A DNA stretch of 64,000 nucleotides from Selaginella moellendorffii (GCF_000143415.4 NW_003314281.1:282088-346087), one strand, 5' to 3'; counted from the stretch's first letter, positions 11,252 to 21,796 are shown. Notes: generated from the letters alone by a model not told the origin. Translations and numbers: made by a program.

Positions 11252-12160
11252 TTCCTGTAAATCAATGGGACAATCATAAGGCCGATGAACAGGCAGTACA
11301 CTAGCTTTTTTCTTGTCAAACACATCCCCAAAATCATGATACTTCTCAGGAAGACTGACAGGAGAAACATGCAAAGCAAAAAGAAAAAGAGGTTCTTCAT
11401 GAAGGAGTTCTTTCATAGTGATTGTGGAGATAGGAGGAGGAGTACGACTAAATGGAATGATGAGACGAGGATACTGTCCAGTGTAAGATGGAAGAGAGAA
11501 AAAAGAAGAGGATGAAAACTGCGTAGAGTCAGGAACAGAACCCCGACTTGAGTTTAGGGAACTTTTCCTGATTCGGACTCGATGAACACCAGGGGAAGCC
11601 GTGGGAGATGGTGATGTGGGAGAGATGAGCTGTAAGTCCTTCCAACAAATCTGAGGCTGATGTAGTTGGAACCAAGGAAGACCGAGCACCACAGAGGAAA
11701 ACTTGCTGTTGATGATGTTGAAGGCGATATTGGTGACGGTGGACCCGATGTGTACTCGAACGGGCAACGTTTCCCTAAGTCCAGAAGATGGAGACACAAA
11801 ATGCCCGCCGATGCCTTCAACCCTCAGATCCCGTATGGTAGGAGAAAGAGGAACGTGATGTCGGGCAGCAAAGTCTGTGTCCATGAAGCAGGAAGTTGCA
11901 CCCGAGTCCAGTAGCGCCAAAGCCTTGAGTCCTGATTGTCCGGTGAAAGAAAGGAGACATGGGACGCGGAAGTTGCAGGAATTGGTGGTGGCTTTGATGA
12001 AAGGTGGTGAGGAGCTTGATAAGGAAGAAAAGTGATTTTTATTTGGGGAGTCCAAACAGACAGCTCCTACTCTGTTTGGACAGGGTCGTTTCCCGACTGC
12101 AACAGTGGTGGACTTTGAGGCAGAGTGAACTCGAGCAATCGGGGAGGCTTCCTGGGACAC
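11252..12160 (-). pseudogene. gypsy aspartic protease and RT linker, piece B (5' half of split pol)
   Basis: Encodes a retroviral-type aspartic protease with active site LLDSGATS and the flap/late motif VVLGLPWF. A linker follows (YHDFGDVFDKKKA, then [11 protein letters not shown]), which leads straight into RT in intact copies. Here the frame runs into the LRD1 LTR at 11,251; RT resumes at 3,975. The frame is -1 relative to gag and has no good start codon of its own. The productive entry point is the shift site at 12,088-12,094, after which VGKRPCPNRVGAVC is read. Confidence 0.9.
12050..12094 (-). promoter_or_regulatory. -1 programmed ribosomal frameshift signal, gag to pol
   Basis: Read on the minus strand: slippery heptamer G GGA AAC (12,094-12,088) in the gag frame; a 6-nt spacer GACCCT; a perfect 11-bp hairpin GTCCAAACAGA / TCTGTTTGGAC (12,081-12,071 and 12,060-12,050) with a 10-nt loop. 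The gag stop TAG (12,069-12,067) lies in the loop. Slipping back one base gives exactly the protease frame. Heptamer type, spacer and stem match canonical -1 sites. Confidence 0.88.
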
Positions 12161-13044
12161 ACAGCTGCTTTGTGATTAGGATCAGCACAGTAGAGGCAAA
12201 GATTATGAGATATTCGATGTTGCCTCTCAGTAGGACTCAACTTCCCTCTAATGAGTCGGGGAGTACCAGAAATATCCATCGGGACCGGAGCAGTAGGTTC
12301 AGGACTATGCCCCGAAGACTCAAGCTGGGATTCCTGAGTCTGGGACGGAAAAACAGCGGCGCGGCGACTTTCCTGACGACGTTCAAAGAGACGATTATCA
12401 CATCGAACAGCTTTGTTGATGGCGTCCGACAGGTCTTTGGGATCCTCCATGGTGAGCAACAAATCCTTGACACCGTTGTTGAGGCCGAAACGAAATTGGT
12501 CAATCAGGGCCCACTCATCCCACTGAGTGTCCAAGGCAAGGAGTTGGAACTTTGCAGCGTAGATCGAGGCAGGACAAGACCCCTGAGAGAGACGTCTCAT
12601 CTTTGTGGTAGCAGCCCGAACCCGATCCGTCTCGCCAAAACATGCTTCGAGCTTCTCTTTGAACAATTGAAGATCCATCAGCTCCGGAACCACGACCCCT
12701 TTCATGCTCTTCTCCAGAAGAGGAGAAAACCATGACAAAGCTGCACCCTCGAGCAACGTCCCAATCGCGCCGATTTGAGACTCGGAAGTGGGGTACCGCC
12801 GATGTTGAAGTGCAAAGATCAGCTCCATTTGATTCAAAAATCCACGAAGCTCCGAACGCTTGCCTGAAAATTTCGCCGGGAAACTCACCTTCGGTTCAGG
12901 AACTTTGCTGGATCCTTGAGCCGAAAGTGAAGCAAGCTCCTGCTGCATGCGAAGAAGGGTCGCCTTCAGCTCGGTATTCTCAGACTGGATTTTTGCAAAG
13001 ACTTCGGCAAAGAAATCAGGATGGCTTGGAGACTCCATTGGCAA
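12067..13044 (-). CDS. gypsy Gag (nucleocapsid polyprotein), piece B
   Basis: 325 residues, intact. The order is an N-terminal coiled coil (about 12-45, ENTELKATLLRMQQELASL), a retrotransposon Gag core (about 50-200) with the W-rich ALSWFSPLLE and the FRFGL segment, and one CCHC zinc knuckle CLYCADPNHKAAVC (283-296). Gag packages element RNA into cytoplasmic particles. The ATG at 13,044 is about 75 bases downstream of the primer-binding site, which fits the first start on the genomic RNA. The 3' end overlaps the protease frame and contains the shift signal. Confidence 0.92.
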   Translation of the reverse strand: MPMESPSHPDFFAEVFAKIQSENTELKATLLRMQQELASLSAQGSSKVPEPKVSFPAKFSGKRSELRGFLNQMELIFALQHRRYPTSESQIGAIGTLLEGAALSWFSPLLEKSMKGVVVPELMDLQLFKEKLEACFGETDRVRAATTKMRRLSQGSCPASIYAAKFQLLALDTQWDEWALIDQFRFGLNNGVKDLLLTMEDPKDLSDAINKAVRCDNRLFERRQESRRAAVFPSQTQESQLESSGHSPEPTAPVPMDISGTPRLIRGKLSPTERQHRISHNLCLYCADPNHKAAVCPRKPPRLLEFTLPQSPPLLQSGNDPVQTE

Positions 13045-13118
13045 GAAGAAAGAAAAGAAAGGGGGGAAAAGACAAAGGCAATCAAATAATCAAAACAAGC
13101 TAAAAGAAAAGCAAAAAA

Positions 13119-13133
13119 CACAATCTGAATCAA
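13119..13133 (-). other. self-priming-type primer-binding site of the gypsy family
   Basis: On the minus strand, two bases after the LTR, TTGATTCAGATTGTG is the exact complement of CACAATCTGAATCAA inside the LTR (13,240-13,226), which lies at the predicted RNA 5' end. It does not match Met-tRNA. This is the arrangement known from Tf1, where the RNA 5' end itself is the primer. Confidence 0.82.
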
Positions 13134-13135
13134 AC

Positions 13136-13522
13136 TGTCAAGACCCCCAACAAGATCAAGACTGGAAAATGCTAAAGACAAAGAGAAAAAGCTAGTGAAA
13201 ACAAAGAAGAGGCCTTAGACTGGTGTTGATTCAGATTGTGGAGAAATGGAACAAGGCTAACCTATATATACTATAGGTTGATGAAGCTCCACCACTCTTG
13301 GATCGAGGACAGCCTAAATACAGCTGAGGTCGAGGAGGCGCCACATCATCATCAGGAATGTGGCTCGAGACTCAGGAATCGGGAAGTGTCTCGAGAGTCA
13401 GGAATAGGGAAGTGTCTCGAGAGTCAGGAATAGAGAAGTGTCTCGAGAGTCAGGAATGTGGTCTGCAGGTCAAGAATCCGGCGAGAGTCAGGAATGTGGC
13501 AAGAATTGGGGGATTCCTGACA
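13136..13522 (-). repeat. full gypsy LTR (387 bp) shared by pieces B and C
   Basis: On the minus strand it runs TGTCAGGAAT...GTCTTGACA. It is the 3' LTR of piece C (13,534-15,432) and at the same time the 5' LTR of piece B (gag 13,044). It contains the 26-bp U3 repeats, the TATA box and the R start CACAATCTG. Confidence 0.92.
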
Positions 13523-13533
13523 GCACCCCCTCC

Positions 13534-15432
13534 TCAAGAACGAGTGGAACGAGGATGTGAACGAGAACGAAGAGGAGGATGAGATGAGCGGCGAGGGATG
13601 GGAGATGGAGAAAAAGAATGAGGACTGGGACGAGAAGGATAGCGGCGGTGGAAATCCTGAACAAGGTCAGGAGAATGAATCAGGTTGTCCGCAGGTTCCC
13701 AAGTGCGTTCCTCAGGTCCGTAACCCTTCCAGTCCACCAGATAGTAGAGTTTAGATCGTGAAATCTTGGAATCAAGGATGTCCTGAACCTCGTACTCAGA
13801 CCCATCCTCGAGCTGCACTGGTGGAGGCGGAGGAATGACCCGATTTGGAATAGGACTGGGAATATAAGGCTCAAGGAGAGAGGAGTGAAAAACGGGGTGA
13901 ATTTGATATGAGGAGGGAAGTGCAAGGCGATAAGTGACAGGATTAATGATGGCAGTGATAGGGAAAGGACCAAGGCGTTTGAAATCGAGTTTTGGACAGG
14001 GCCTGGTGGTGGAGATATTTCGCCTGAGGAGCCAGACTTTATCCCCGATATTGTAAGGGGGACAATCCTGACGATGGACATTGGCAAATGTTTTATGAGA
14101 TTCCTGAGCACGATGGAGGTGGAAGGAGATGGAGTTGTGGATTTCCTGAAGGTTGGAGAGAAATGATTCAGAGCGGGGATTTGAACGAGAGGATTCAGAT
14201 GGAGAAGGAAGTGAGAGATTGAATCGGGGATTTCGGCCAGAGTTCGCAAAGAAGGGGGAAACTCGAAGAGAGGAGTGAACAAAGTTGTTATAGGAGAACT
14301 CAGCAAGGGGAAGGATATCGAACCAGTTATCTTGATGATAGTTGATGAAGCACCTCAAGAATTGTTCCAATGTCTGAATCGTTCGCTCGGACTGCCCATC
14401 AGTTTGAGGATGATATGCCGAAGAGAGGTTGGCCTTCACTCCAAGCAACTGCAAAAACCATTGCCAGAAATGAGAGATGAACTGAGGCCCCCGATCCGAA
14501 ACCACATCTGTAGGAATCCCATGAAGTTGGAAAATTTCCCTGAATACCAGTTTTGCCATGTCCTCGCCCGAAAACTCCTTGGTACATGGCAAGAAGTGCG
14601 CCATCTTTGTGAAGCGATCCACCACGACTAAAATGCTGTTGAAGCCTCCAGAACTCGGAAGATCACTCAAGAAATCCATGGAGATGGATTCCCAAGGACC
14701 TGAAGGGACCGGAAGGGAACGAAGCAAACCTGAAGGAAGGTGGCAAGGTACCTTATTCCGGGCACAAGTGTCATAGGAGGTAACAAAAGCTTTGATGTAG
14801 TCGTCCATGTGAGGCCACCAAAAGTCCCGTGCAACTAGCTCATAGGTTTTCGCAATGCCGAAGTGACCAGCAGTCGGGCTATCGTGGCACGCCATCAGGA
14901 TCAACCTTCGAGCATCACCTTCAGGAACGTAAAGCTGCTCCCCACGGTACAATAAGCCATCTAAGAACTCGAACTCGTCAAATCGCCGGCAGTCGGGAGT
15001 CACTGGGTTTCCAGCCTGAAGATGGGGAAAAATGTCGCTAGCAAGATCATCGGATTGAAGATCGTTTCTGATTGCATCCATCAAGGAGGAGTCCTGAGGG
15101 GCCAGGGAAATTGCCATAACTTGAAGCCGATCAGGACCGAGGATAACTTGATCCTGTTGATCGAAGGCAGGATTACCAGGCCTGAGACTGAGATAGGAGC
15201 GCCTTGAAAGAGCATCAGGAAGGCCTTGAAACTTTCCAGGTCTGTACTTGATAACAAAGTCAAACCGACTCAGGAATTGTGCCCACCTTGCTTGACGACG
15301 GCTTAAAACTCGGGAAGTGGCAAAGTACTCGAGATTTTTGTGATCCGTCCAGACTGTTGTTTGATGGCTCGCCCCCTCCAAGAAACGGCGCCACTCTCCA
15401 AAGGAATCCACGATGGCAAGAAGCTCCTTGTC
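13534..15432 (-). pseudogene. RNase H (partial), integrase and chromodomain, gypsy piece C
   Basis: Minus-strand copy of A bases 1,055-2,956. It begins inside RNase H (NDKELLAIVDSFGEWR) at inversion junction 2 and is open to the natural stop. The integrase DDE core and the chromodomain YLVDWKGY are present. One key change is visible: the third ligand of the HHCC zinc finger is Tyr (SYDTCARNK) where A has Cys (SCDTCARNK), which should disable the N-terminal integrase domain. There is no start codon; the apparent GTG start lies across the junction. A polypurine tract and the LTR at 13,522 follow. Confidence 0.9.
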
Positions 15433-15792
15433 GTTTTTCACTCCTCTCTCCTTGAGCCTTATATTCCCAGTCCTATTCCAAATCGGGTCATTCCTCCGCC
15501 TCCACCAGTGCAGCTCGAGGATGGGTCTGAGTACGAGGTTCAGGACATCCTTGATTCCAAGATTTCACGATCTAAACTCTACTATCTGGTGGACTGGAAG
15601 GGTTACGGACCTGAGGAACGCACTTGGGAACCTGCGGACAACCTGATTCATTCTCCTGACCTTGTTCAGGATTTCCACCGCCGCTATCCTTCTCGTCCCA
15701 GTCCTCATTCTTTTTCTCCATCTCCCATCCCTCGCCGCTCATCTCATCCTCCTCTTCATTCTCGTTCACATCCTCGTTCCACTCGTTCTTGA
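15433..15792 (+). pseudogene. integrase C-terminus and chromodomain, gypsy piece D
   Basis: The last 119 codons of the same polyprotein in plus orientation, starting at VFHSSLLEPYIPSP and including the chromodomain and Arg/Ser tail. They follow inversion junction 2 directly, where only CGT is shared between the two parent sequences. The stop and polypurine tract lead into the LTR at 15,804. Confidence 0.9.
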
Positions 15793-15803
15793 GGAGGGGG
15801 TGC

Positions 15804-16190
15804 TGTCAGGAATCCCCCAATTCTTGCCACATTCCTGACTCTCGCCGGATTCCTGACCTGCAGACCACATTCCTGACTCTCGAGACACTTCTCTATTCCT
15901 GACTCTCGAGACACTTCCCTATTCCTGACTCTCGAGACACTTCCCGATTCCTGAGTCTCGAGCCACATTCCTGATGATGATGTGGCACCTCCTCGACCTC
16001 AGTTGTATTTAGGCTGTCCTCGATCCAAGAGTGGTGGAGCTTCATCAACCTATAGTATATATAGGTTAGCCTTGTTCCATTTCTCCACAATCTGAATCAA
16101 CACCAGTCTAAGGCCTCTTCTTTGTTTTCACTAGCTTTTTCTCTTTGTCTTTAGCATTTTCCAGTCTTGATCTTGTTGGGGGTCTTGACA
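15804..16190 (+). repeat. full gypsy LTR (387 bp), piece D
   Basis: TGTCAGGAAT...GTCTTGACA. Its U3 has 26-bp tandem units between about 15,867 and 15,960, each with CTCGAG. It ends against older LRD1 sequence at 16,191. Confidence 0.93.
16056..16100 (+). promoter_or_regulatory. gypsy LTR promoter: TATA box and predicted RNA start
   Basis: TATATATA at 16,056-16,063 lies 30 bases before CACAATCTGAATCAA (16,086-16,100). The usual TATA-to-start distance puts the RNA 5' end at the first bases of this 15-mer, which complements the primer-binding site. Confidence 0.75.
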
Positions 16191-17518
16191 ATTCCCTTGT
16201 CGGCAACGGCTGGAAAGTGTTTGAGTTGATAGTGCATCTGTGTTAGACAAAAAGGTTATTATAACTCATTTAAGTTGGTGCATTTCTCACATAGTGTACT
16301 TTTTCTGGAGTTGTTTCCTAAGCAGTGGTCTAAACTCGAGTATGCATCGACAAGGACGTCAATCTTCCCTAGGGGGGAAGAATGTCGCGAATGTGACTCT
16401 GGGTATTGAAAGTTATCTATTAGTCAATCCTTACGGACACTCTTTCCTTACTGCCACAATGGCAAAAGGTTGGTATTGCTAAACCCTTTATTAGTCCCTC
16501 TTGTTCAAATGTTAGTAAACTAGATTTTGCATCTATACTTGGCTAGATGACCATAAGGACGGAATTCCTAAGTGTATATTTAACCAAGCATACTTGGTCT
16601 GGCTTTTTAGTTCTTTTTTGCTCTGTCTTGCATTGGTTTGACAAGAACCCTCACATATTGAGACTAGTTCCTCAATATCGCTGGAAGCTTACCGTATCTA
16701 CTAAACACCCTCGTTATCATGCCCTTTATATTAGTCTCATTTTGGTCCCAAATGCTATTTATGAAAAGTGTCTAGATTTGCTCATTTGGCATATTTACAG
16801 AATGTAGAGATTGTCTTGAACACAATGGTGTTTATCCCGTGTCCAAATTCGCAATCTAGGGACATTCCATATTTAGTAAGTTTCGAGTTTGTCCCAGAGA
16901 CTAACTCCTAATACTAAGAGAGGCTTAAGGTGAAAGCCCAAAGCATGTGTTTCTCGGGGGGGGGGGGGGGGATATAGGGAGTTCCAAATGTATAGTAGGG
17001 ATAGTGGGTAAGTCGGGTATGACTGACCAATCTGAGGCATAGTTTAGCTTCTGTTTGTGTGCTTGTCCTTGTTCTGTATCCGGCTTGGGTCTAAACCCAA
17101 GTTCCATTCCATGCTAGCTGGTGGAGTACCCATATCCTCACGTTAGGCCATCAGTATGCTAAAATAGCACCAGACTCTATTTGGCTCCGTTTTGTGTGCT
17201 AGTTCTAGCATTGGAATACTGGATACTCTAGGATTATTCCAAGTTATTCTGTGCTTTTGTCTCTTCGCTCCTTAGGTTGTACGCTCAAGAGTCACTCTAT
17301 GCTCTAGTTCCTTCACTCCTTGGCTCCATACTTGGGAGTTTGGCACTGTTCTTTTGTTCAGTGGCCCAAGGCCCTAAAACTTGAGTTCTGCACCATTATA
17401 CTTTGGACACATGGCATGTGGCATGTGACACGTGGAATATAGAGGGTCTAGGTTCCGCGTCATGGTTATTCTATGGTAGAACACCATAGGATAAAGGGTA
17501 AAAACCATGTATGCTATA
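16191..17518 (+). mobile_element. older LRD1 copy: 3' internal end and LTR (16,383-17,518)
   Basis: 16,191-16,382 matches the last 200 bases of the LRD1 interior, including the polypurine tract. The LTR that follows aligns with 10,106-11,251 throughout but has many transitions. The terminal hairpin is kept (about 17,470-17,492), with one G-C pair now a U-G wobble. The gypsy piece ending at 16,190 lies inside this older element. Confidence 0.85.
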
Positions 17519-18301
17519 ATAATAATCCCGCATTTATGGTTGAGGCATTTCACATTTTAATGTCTCAATAATGGATATACCATACTTTCATAAGTTCTTA
17601 TCATCCATTAATAAATGGTATGGTGGAATAGCTTGTTTGGACTTTTAAAGGGATGATTACAAAGTATTTGCCATTTCTTTAGTATGTATATGTCACAAGG
17701 GTATAGAGTTCTGTTGGTGCTTCATTATGTAAACTTCTATATAGTTATAATCTAATACTACCAATAGAGTTAAGTTTACCTTCACGATTATCATAAGCTA
17801 CCAATACTAGGTTCTGTATTTAACGAGCATTATTCCACTTGTCTAAGTAGAGTCTATTAAACACTTGAGCCATGCATAAGTGGGACAACAACAATACTAC
17901 AACTCCCATCATTATCCATTTGCAAAGTATAAAATGGATGCTTGGTGTTAGTCTATTTTCCCAATTTATAGTCCCAATCTAAAGGGCTCCTTATGCAATG
18001 GAAAGGACTATATTGGGTGTTGTAACAAGTTAGATCACAAGTTTATAAGGTTTGGCATGGTCCAAATTGAAACCAATTTAACAGCCACTAATATGCCACT
18101 ATGCTAATATAAGTATATGGCATCTTAGCCATACACTTAGACCTCACATCATTGACATTCAACAATCTAATCATCCAGAAATTATGCATATATAGTGGCT
18201 AAAATGTTTCGTATAAAAAGGTCAAGAACAACTAACACCACTTGCAAATCCACCAATGCCTTTTCTTGATATTCCTCCAAATTTGCTTTTTGAGAGGAGG
18301 G
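17519..18301 (+). pseudogene. decayed gypsy integrase end and 3' region (family 3)
   Basis: At 17,590-17,670 a broken frame reads YHPLINGMVE then LVWTFKGMITKYL, the integrase third catalytic-residue block, and at about 17,760 LPIELSLPS. Many stops are present. 17,780-18,300 resembles 22,725-23,170, ending in a purine tract GAGAGGAGGGG. Confidence 0.6.
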
Positions 18302-18692
18302 GACCTTTTGCCTCTTAGGACCATTTGTCCATGTGATGAGAATACCAACTCATCCTCTAAGTACATCCCCAACTCCTTGGGTTGTTCCAGCATTTATCAA
18401 GGGTAACCTCAGCTACCATTTCGAGGACTTGTGTCCTCTCCTATATTTGACCTCCCATGGTCATCAATTCCGGTCTCAAAGTTATGAGCACCGGCCTCAA
18501 CTATATGAGGGTAATCTTGTGACTCCTTTATTATTTTGGAGTCTACATCTTTCCCGTGATCCCAATTATAGTTGTTTACCACAACTACATTAGCCCGTTT
18601 GCTGCGTCAAACGCTCATCTAGATCACATCCTCAGCTCTCTGAGGAAACCTTATATTGTTCCCAAGATCCCAAAGTCGTTCTATTATTGGCC
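18302..18692 (-). repeat. internal fragment of LRD2
   Basis: Nearly identical to 55,018-55,402 over about 390 bases (for example CAAGGGTAACCTCAGCTACC in both), without any LRD2 LTR. It replaces the start of a family 3 LTR. Confidence 0.8.
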
Positions 18693-18800
18693 CTCACTCT
18701 TATATATAAGTGGGTTATTAGATTAATTCATTTGTGCATTTCTATATTTCATTTCCATATTTTATGCACTCACAAAGTGAAATTTGTAAATTATTATAGT
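18693..18800 (+). repeat. family 3 LTR tail
   Basis: TATATATAAG...CATTTCCATATTTTATGCACTCACAA parallels 21,925-21,990 and 23,275-23,350. Confidence 0.6.
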
Positions 18801-19923
18801 TATAGACAAGATAAATATACCAAATAAAAATATATCAAAAACTGAAAATAACTCCTTTGATTGCTAGAAAATCCTTTTTATATATCCAACTATACACAAT
18901 TGCTATTTCATAGAGGGACTATAGTGATGAGTATTTTAGTGGTACTTTATTTACATCTCAAATGGAACAAATTGAATGGAATAACATGAAATAGAACAAA
19001 GTGATGGAATAGGTGTTTGTGATGTTTATGGCTTTTGGCTAAGTGCTTGGATTATCCTTTCATTATCTAAGTTTAGATATGGTTAAGGATAAGTGATCTT
19101 AAGCCACATATAAACTCTCTTGCCATTGCTAGGCTCAATTCTAGATTGAAAACCCTTCAAAAGTGATGAAGACAGAAATCTTTTTCTTCTTGGAGATTCT
19201 CCACAAAATGAAATTAAACTCAATAATAATAAAGTTGTCACTGGTATCAATGCTTTTATAGAAAGAATATGATCTAACTGTTGAAAATAACTAGAATAAG
19301 AGGTGTTGACCAAACTTGATTAATTGTAGCATCTTTGGTGTGGAAATCCACACTATTTCCATAAACAACATCCAAGGACACAATGGTGATCTGGCTGCTA
19401 GAGGCATCTAATTTCTTGAGCATTGCAAAAAAGTGTGGTGAATGAAGAAACCGTTGCTTGGCAGCCATGTTGCACCAAGGTGAGCTATCTTCTTTAATAT
19501 ATTATTTTGTTTGACCCAAAAACAACAGAAATAAAGGTTATTTTGAGAATATTCTTTTAAACCATAATTTCAAAGTATAAAGGTCAAAGGTTAAAAAGAG
19601 ATTTACAGCTGTACAAAGATTTTTACCTTGGGAAAATTGGGGTACACCAAACATCATAGAGATCTAGGTGGGATGCTTTATGTCAACACATGTACCACCT
19701 ATCTAGATACCCAGATAACTTGTATGCAGTAGAGCCTGATTTGTATTAATGACTAAGGTGTGTTTTCCCCCATGTAGCTTAGTCAGGCACTTGATTTTGA
19801 GAATATTCTTTCTTAATCTAGGTAACTACCATTTAATCCAATAGTTCTGCTAATTTATTTGAACCAATATTAGATGAAAAGTTTAGATTTTATACTTTCT
19901 AAACAAATATACCGAGATTCTTG

Positions 19924-19961
<38 letters not shown>

Positions 19962-20191
19962 AAGTTTAAGATCATTAGCATAGCAAAAGTAGAGGACCTG
20001 GCCATGGTCGTTGTCTCAATCAATCCAGTAGCTGCTGAAGATCATGCCACTATAGGATCAAAATATGAGATCACATAAATCAGAATATTTGGGTTTGAAA
20101 AAAAGTCTTGATTAGTTGTACCTTAGATGTTTGACTTAATGCAGTACAGATTATAAAAGGGCATTATTTTACCTCATATTACCATGTAAGT
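18801..20191. other. AT-rich intergenic stretch upstream of the Ole e 1-like gene
   Basis: Nothing recognised except the ATT microsatellite and two short minus-strand frames at 19,083-19,468, one starting MAAKQRFLHSPHFFAMLKKL, which match no family I know. The last 150 bases presumably hold the promoter of the next gene. Confidence 0.5.
19926..19960 (+). repeat. (ATT)n microsatellite
   Basis: About eleven ATT units in a row. Confidence 0.95.
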
Positions 20192-21088
20192 ATGGAAAGC
20201 AAAACATTTCTCTATTTAATTTTATTACTTGCAGTCATTCTGAAAAATGAAAATTTTTGTGCTGCCACTACAAGTATCNNNNNNNNNNNNNNNNNNNNNN
20301 NNNNNNNNNNNNNNNNNNNNNNNNNNNNNNNNNNNNNNNNNNNNNNNNNNNNNNNNNNNNNNNNNNNNNNNNNNNNNNGTAGAAGGCTATGTTTATTGCA
20401 CTAATTGTGGTTCACTTTCTCAGAGTGGCATCTTCAGTAAGAAAAATGATCTATCTTCTGTATTTTTCTAATCTTGTTAAATCTTTCAGATGCCAAGGTA
20501 AACCTGATTTGTCCAAGAGACAGTGATTCATCATTTACAAATAGTAGAGGATACTTTAATATCTTTGAATTAGTGAAGACTGGAACAGATATTGGGAGTT
20601 GCCAAGTGAGTGTGGATACAAGTAGAGCACCACGAGGGTGTTCTTTCTTAACAGACATAAATGGTGGATCAAGTGGCCAATCCTTAAGAACATGCATCAA
20701 TAATGGAAATAATAAGTTCACTTGTGGACCATATTATTTTACTCCAAATGCTTGTTCACCTCCACCACCACCAAGTCCTCCACCACCACCACCACCTAGA
20801 AGACCACCCCCACCACGACCAAGAACTCCTCTACCACCACGACCACCACAACCACCACCAAAAACTCCTCCACCGCCACCACCTAGAACACAACCACCAC
20901 CACCTACACCACCACTATCACCAACACCAACACCTTCACTTTCACCAATACCACCACCACTTTCACCAACACCACCACCACTAGCACCACCCCTATTGTC
21001 ACCACCAGCACCAACACCTCCAGCATTGGCACCAGAATCACCAGCATCAGCACCAGGCCCAACTCCTACACCATCATCATTGCTATAA
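20192..21088 (+). CDS. secreted Ole e 1-like/proline-rich (extensin-like) cell-wall protein
   Basis: Exon 1 starts at ATG 20,192 with a signal peptide (MESKTFLYLILLLAVILKN...). The 100-N gap interrupts it, and it resumes at 20,379 with VEGYVYCTNC, the hallmark start of the pollen Ole e 1 domain. A 53-bp GT-AG intron (20,437-20,489) joins it in phase 1 to exon 2, which carries further domain cysteines (LICPRDS, GSCQVS, RGCSFL, RTCINN, FTCGPYYF). A tail of about 110 residues is almost all Pro, Thr, Ser and Arg. Family knowledge: such proteins (Arabidopsis PRP1/PRP3 and AGP30 type) are secreted to the wall and O-glycosylated. No GPI signal is seen. The intron is very short for a plant but the splice joins the domain sensibly. 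Residues under the gap are unknown. Confidence 0.85.
20279..20378. other. assembly gap (100 N)
   Basis: Exactly 100 N, a standard placeholder, so the true size is unknown. It lies inside the first exon region of the Ole e 1-like gene. Confidence 0.98.
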
Positions 21089-21796
21089 GTTCATAAACAA
21101 TTTAACAAAATAAAGACACGAAGCCCTTAAGTTCCACTCATTTCCGTACAATGTAGTAACTCATATGTTTGTTTTCATATAAAGTTTAGAGCAGAGTTTT
21201 CTATGCAAAGTTTAGACAAGAGAAATTAAGAGTTCTAATGAATGAAATGAAGAAAAATCTTACCTTCATTCTTTCTCTCAAGTTCATCACCACATCCTAC
21301 AGTACAAGCAGGACAGCAAAGAATTGCCACTCTCCTATCATCACATATATGATAGGAGAGCACATCACTCAACCCACCACAGTAAGGTAATATGATTATT
21401 TATGGTGCTTAAGAAAGTCTATAACTGTAAACGTTTTTATAATTTATAAATATCCAGAAGATGGCTGTTTAAATTTTTTATAAATTATAAATATATTTAT
21501 ACTTGATTAATCTAAATTTATAACATACGTTAGATGGTATAGTAACATATTTTACCCTATACATTTGCTTAAATAAACCAAATTGTTTTTACTAAGTTTT
21601 TATAATCACTCATAAGTGTGTTAAAAAGGGGTTTAGGACTGATCACTTTACATGCTATAGGTAAAGGGATCGGCACTCTCACCTCTGTGATTTTATAGAA
21701 TTATATATTGTGATGATTTTGAATTGCTAGTTAGTCTTGTTTGTTGTCTAGAAAAACTTGTCCATAAAATATTTTCCTTAAGTACCCTCTCTCTTT
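21089..21796. other. 3' flank of the Ole e 1-like gene
   Basis: AT-rich. No other gene is seen. CTCTCCTATCATCACATATATGATAGGAGAG at about 21,331-21,361 is an inverted repeat (arms CTCTCCTATCAT / ATGATAGGAGAG). Confidence 0.5.

Noticed and set aside
3122-15433. Autointegration of the gypsy element
   Set aside because: Autointegration joins LTR ends to internal sites; both junctions here are internal-to-internal with filler or microhomology.
20703-20984. His-rich frame (HHHHQ...) overlapping the proline-rich tail
   Set aside because: Out-of-frame shadow of CCACCA repeats in the Ole e 1-like gene.
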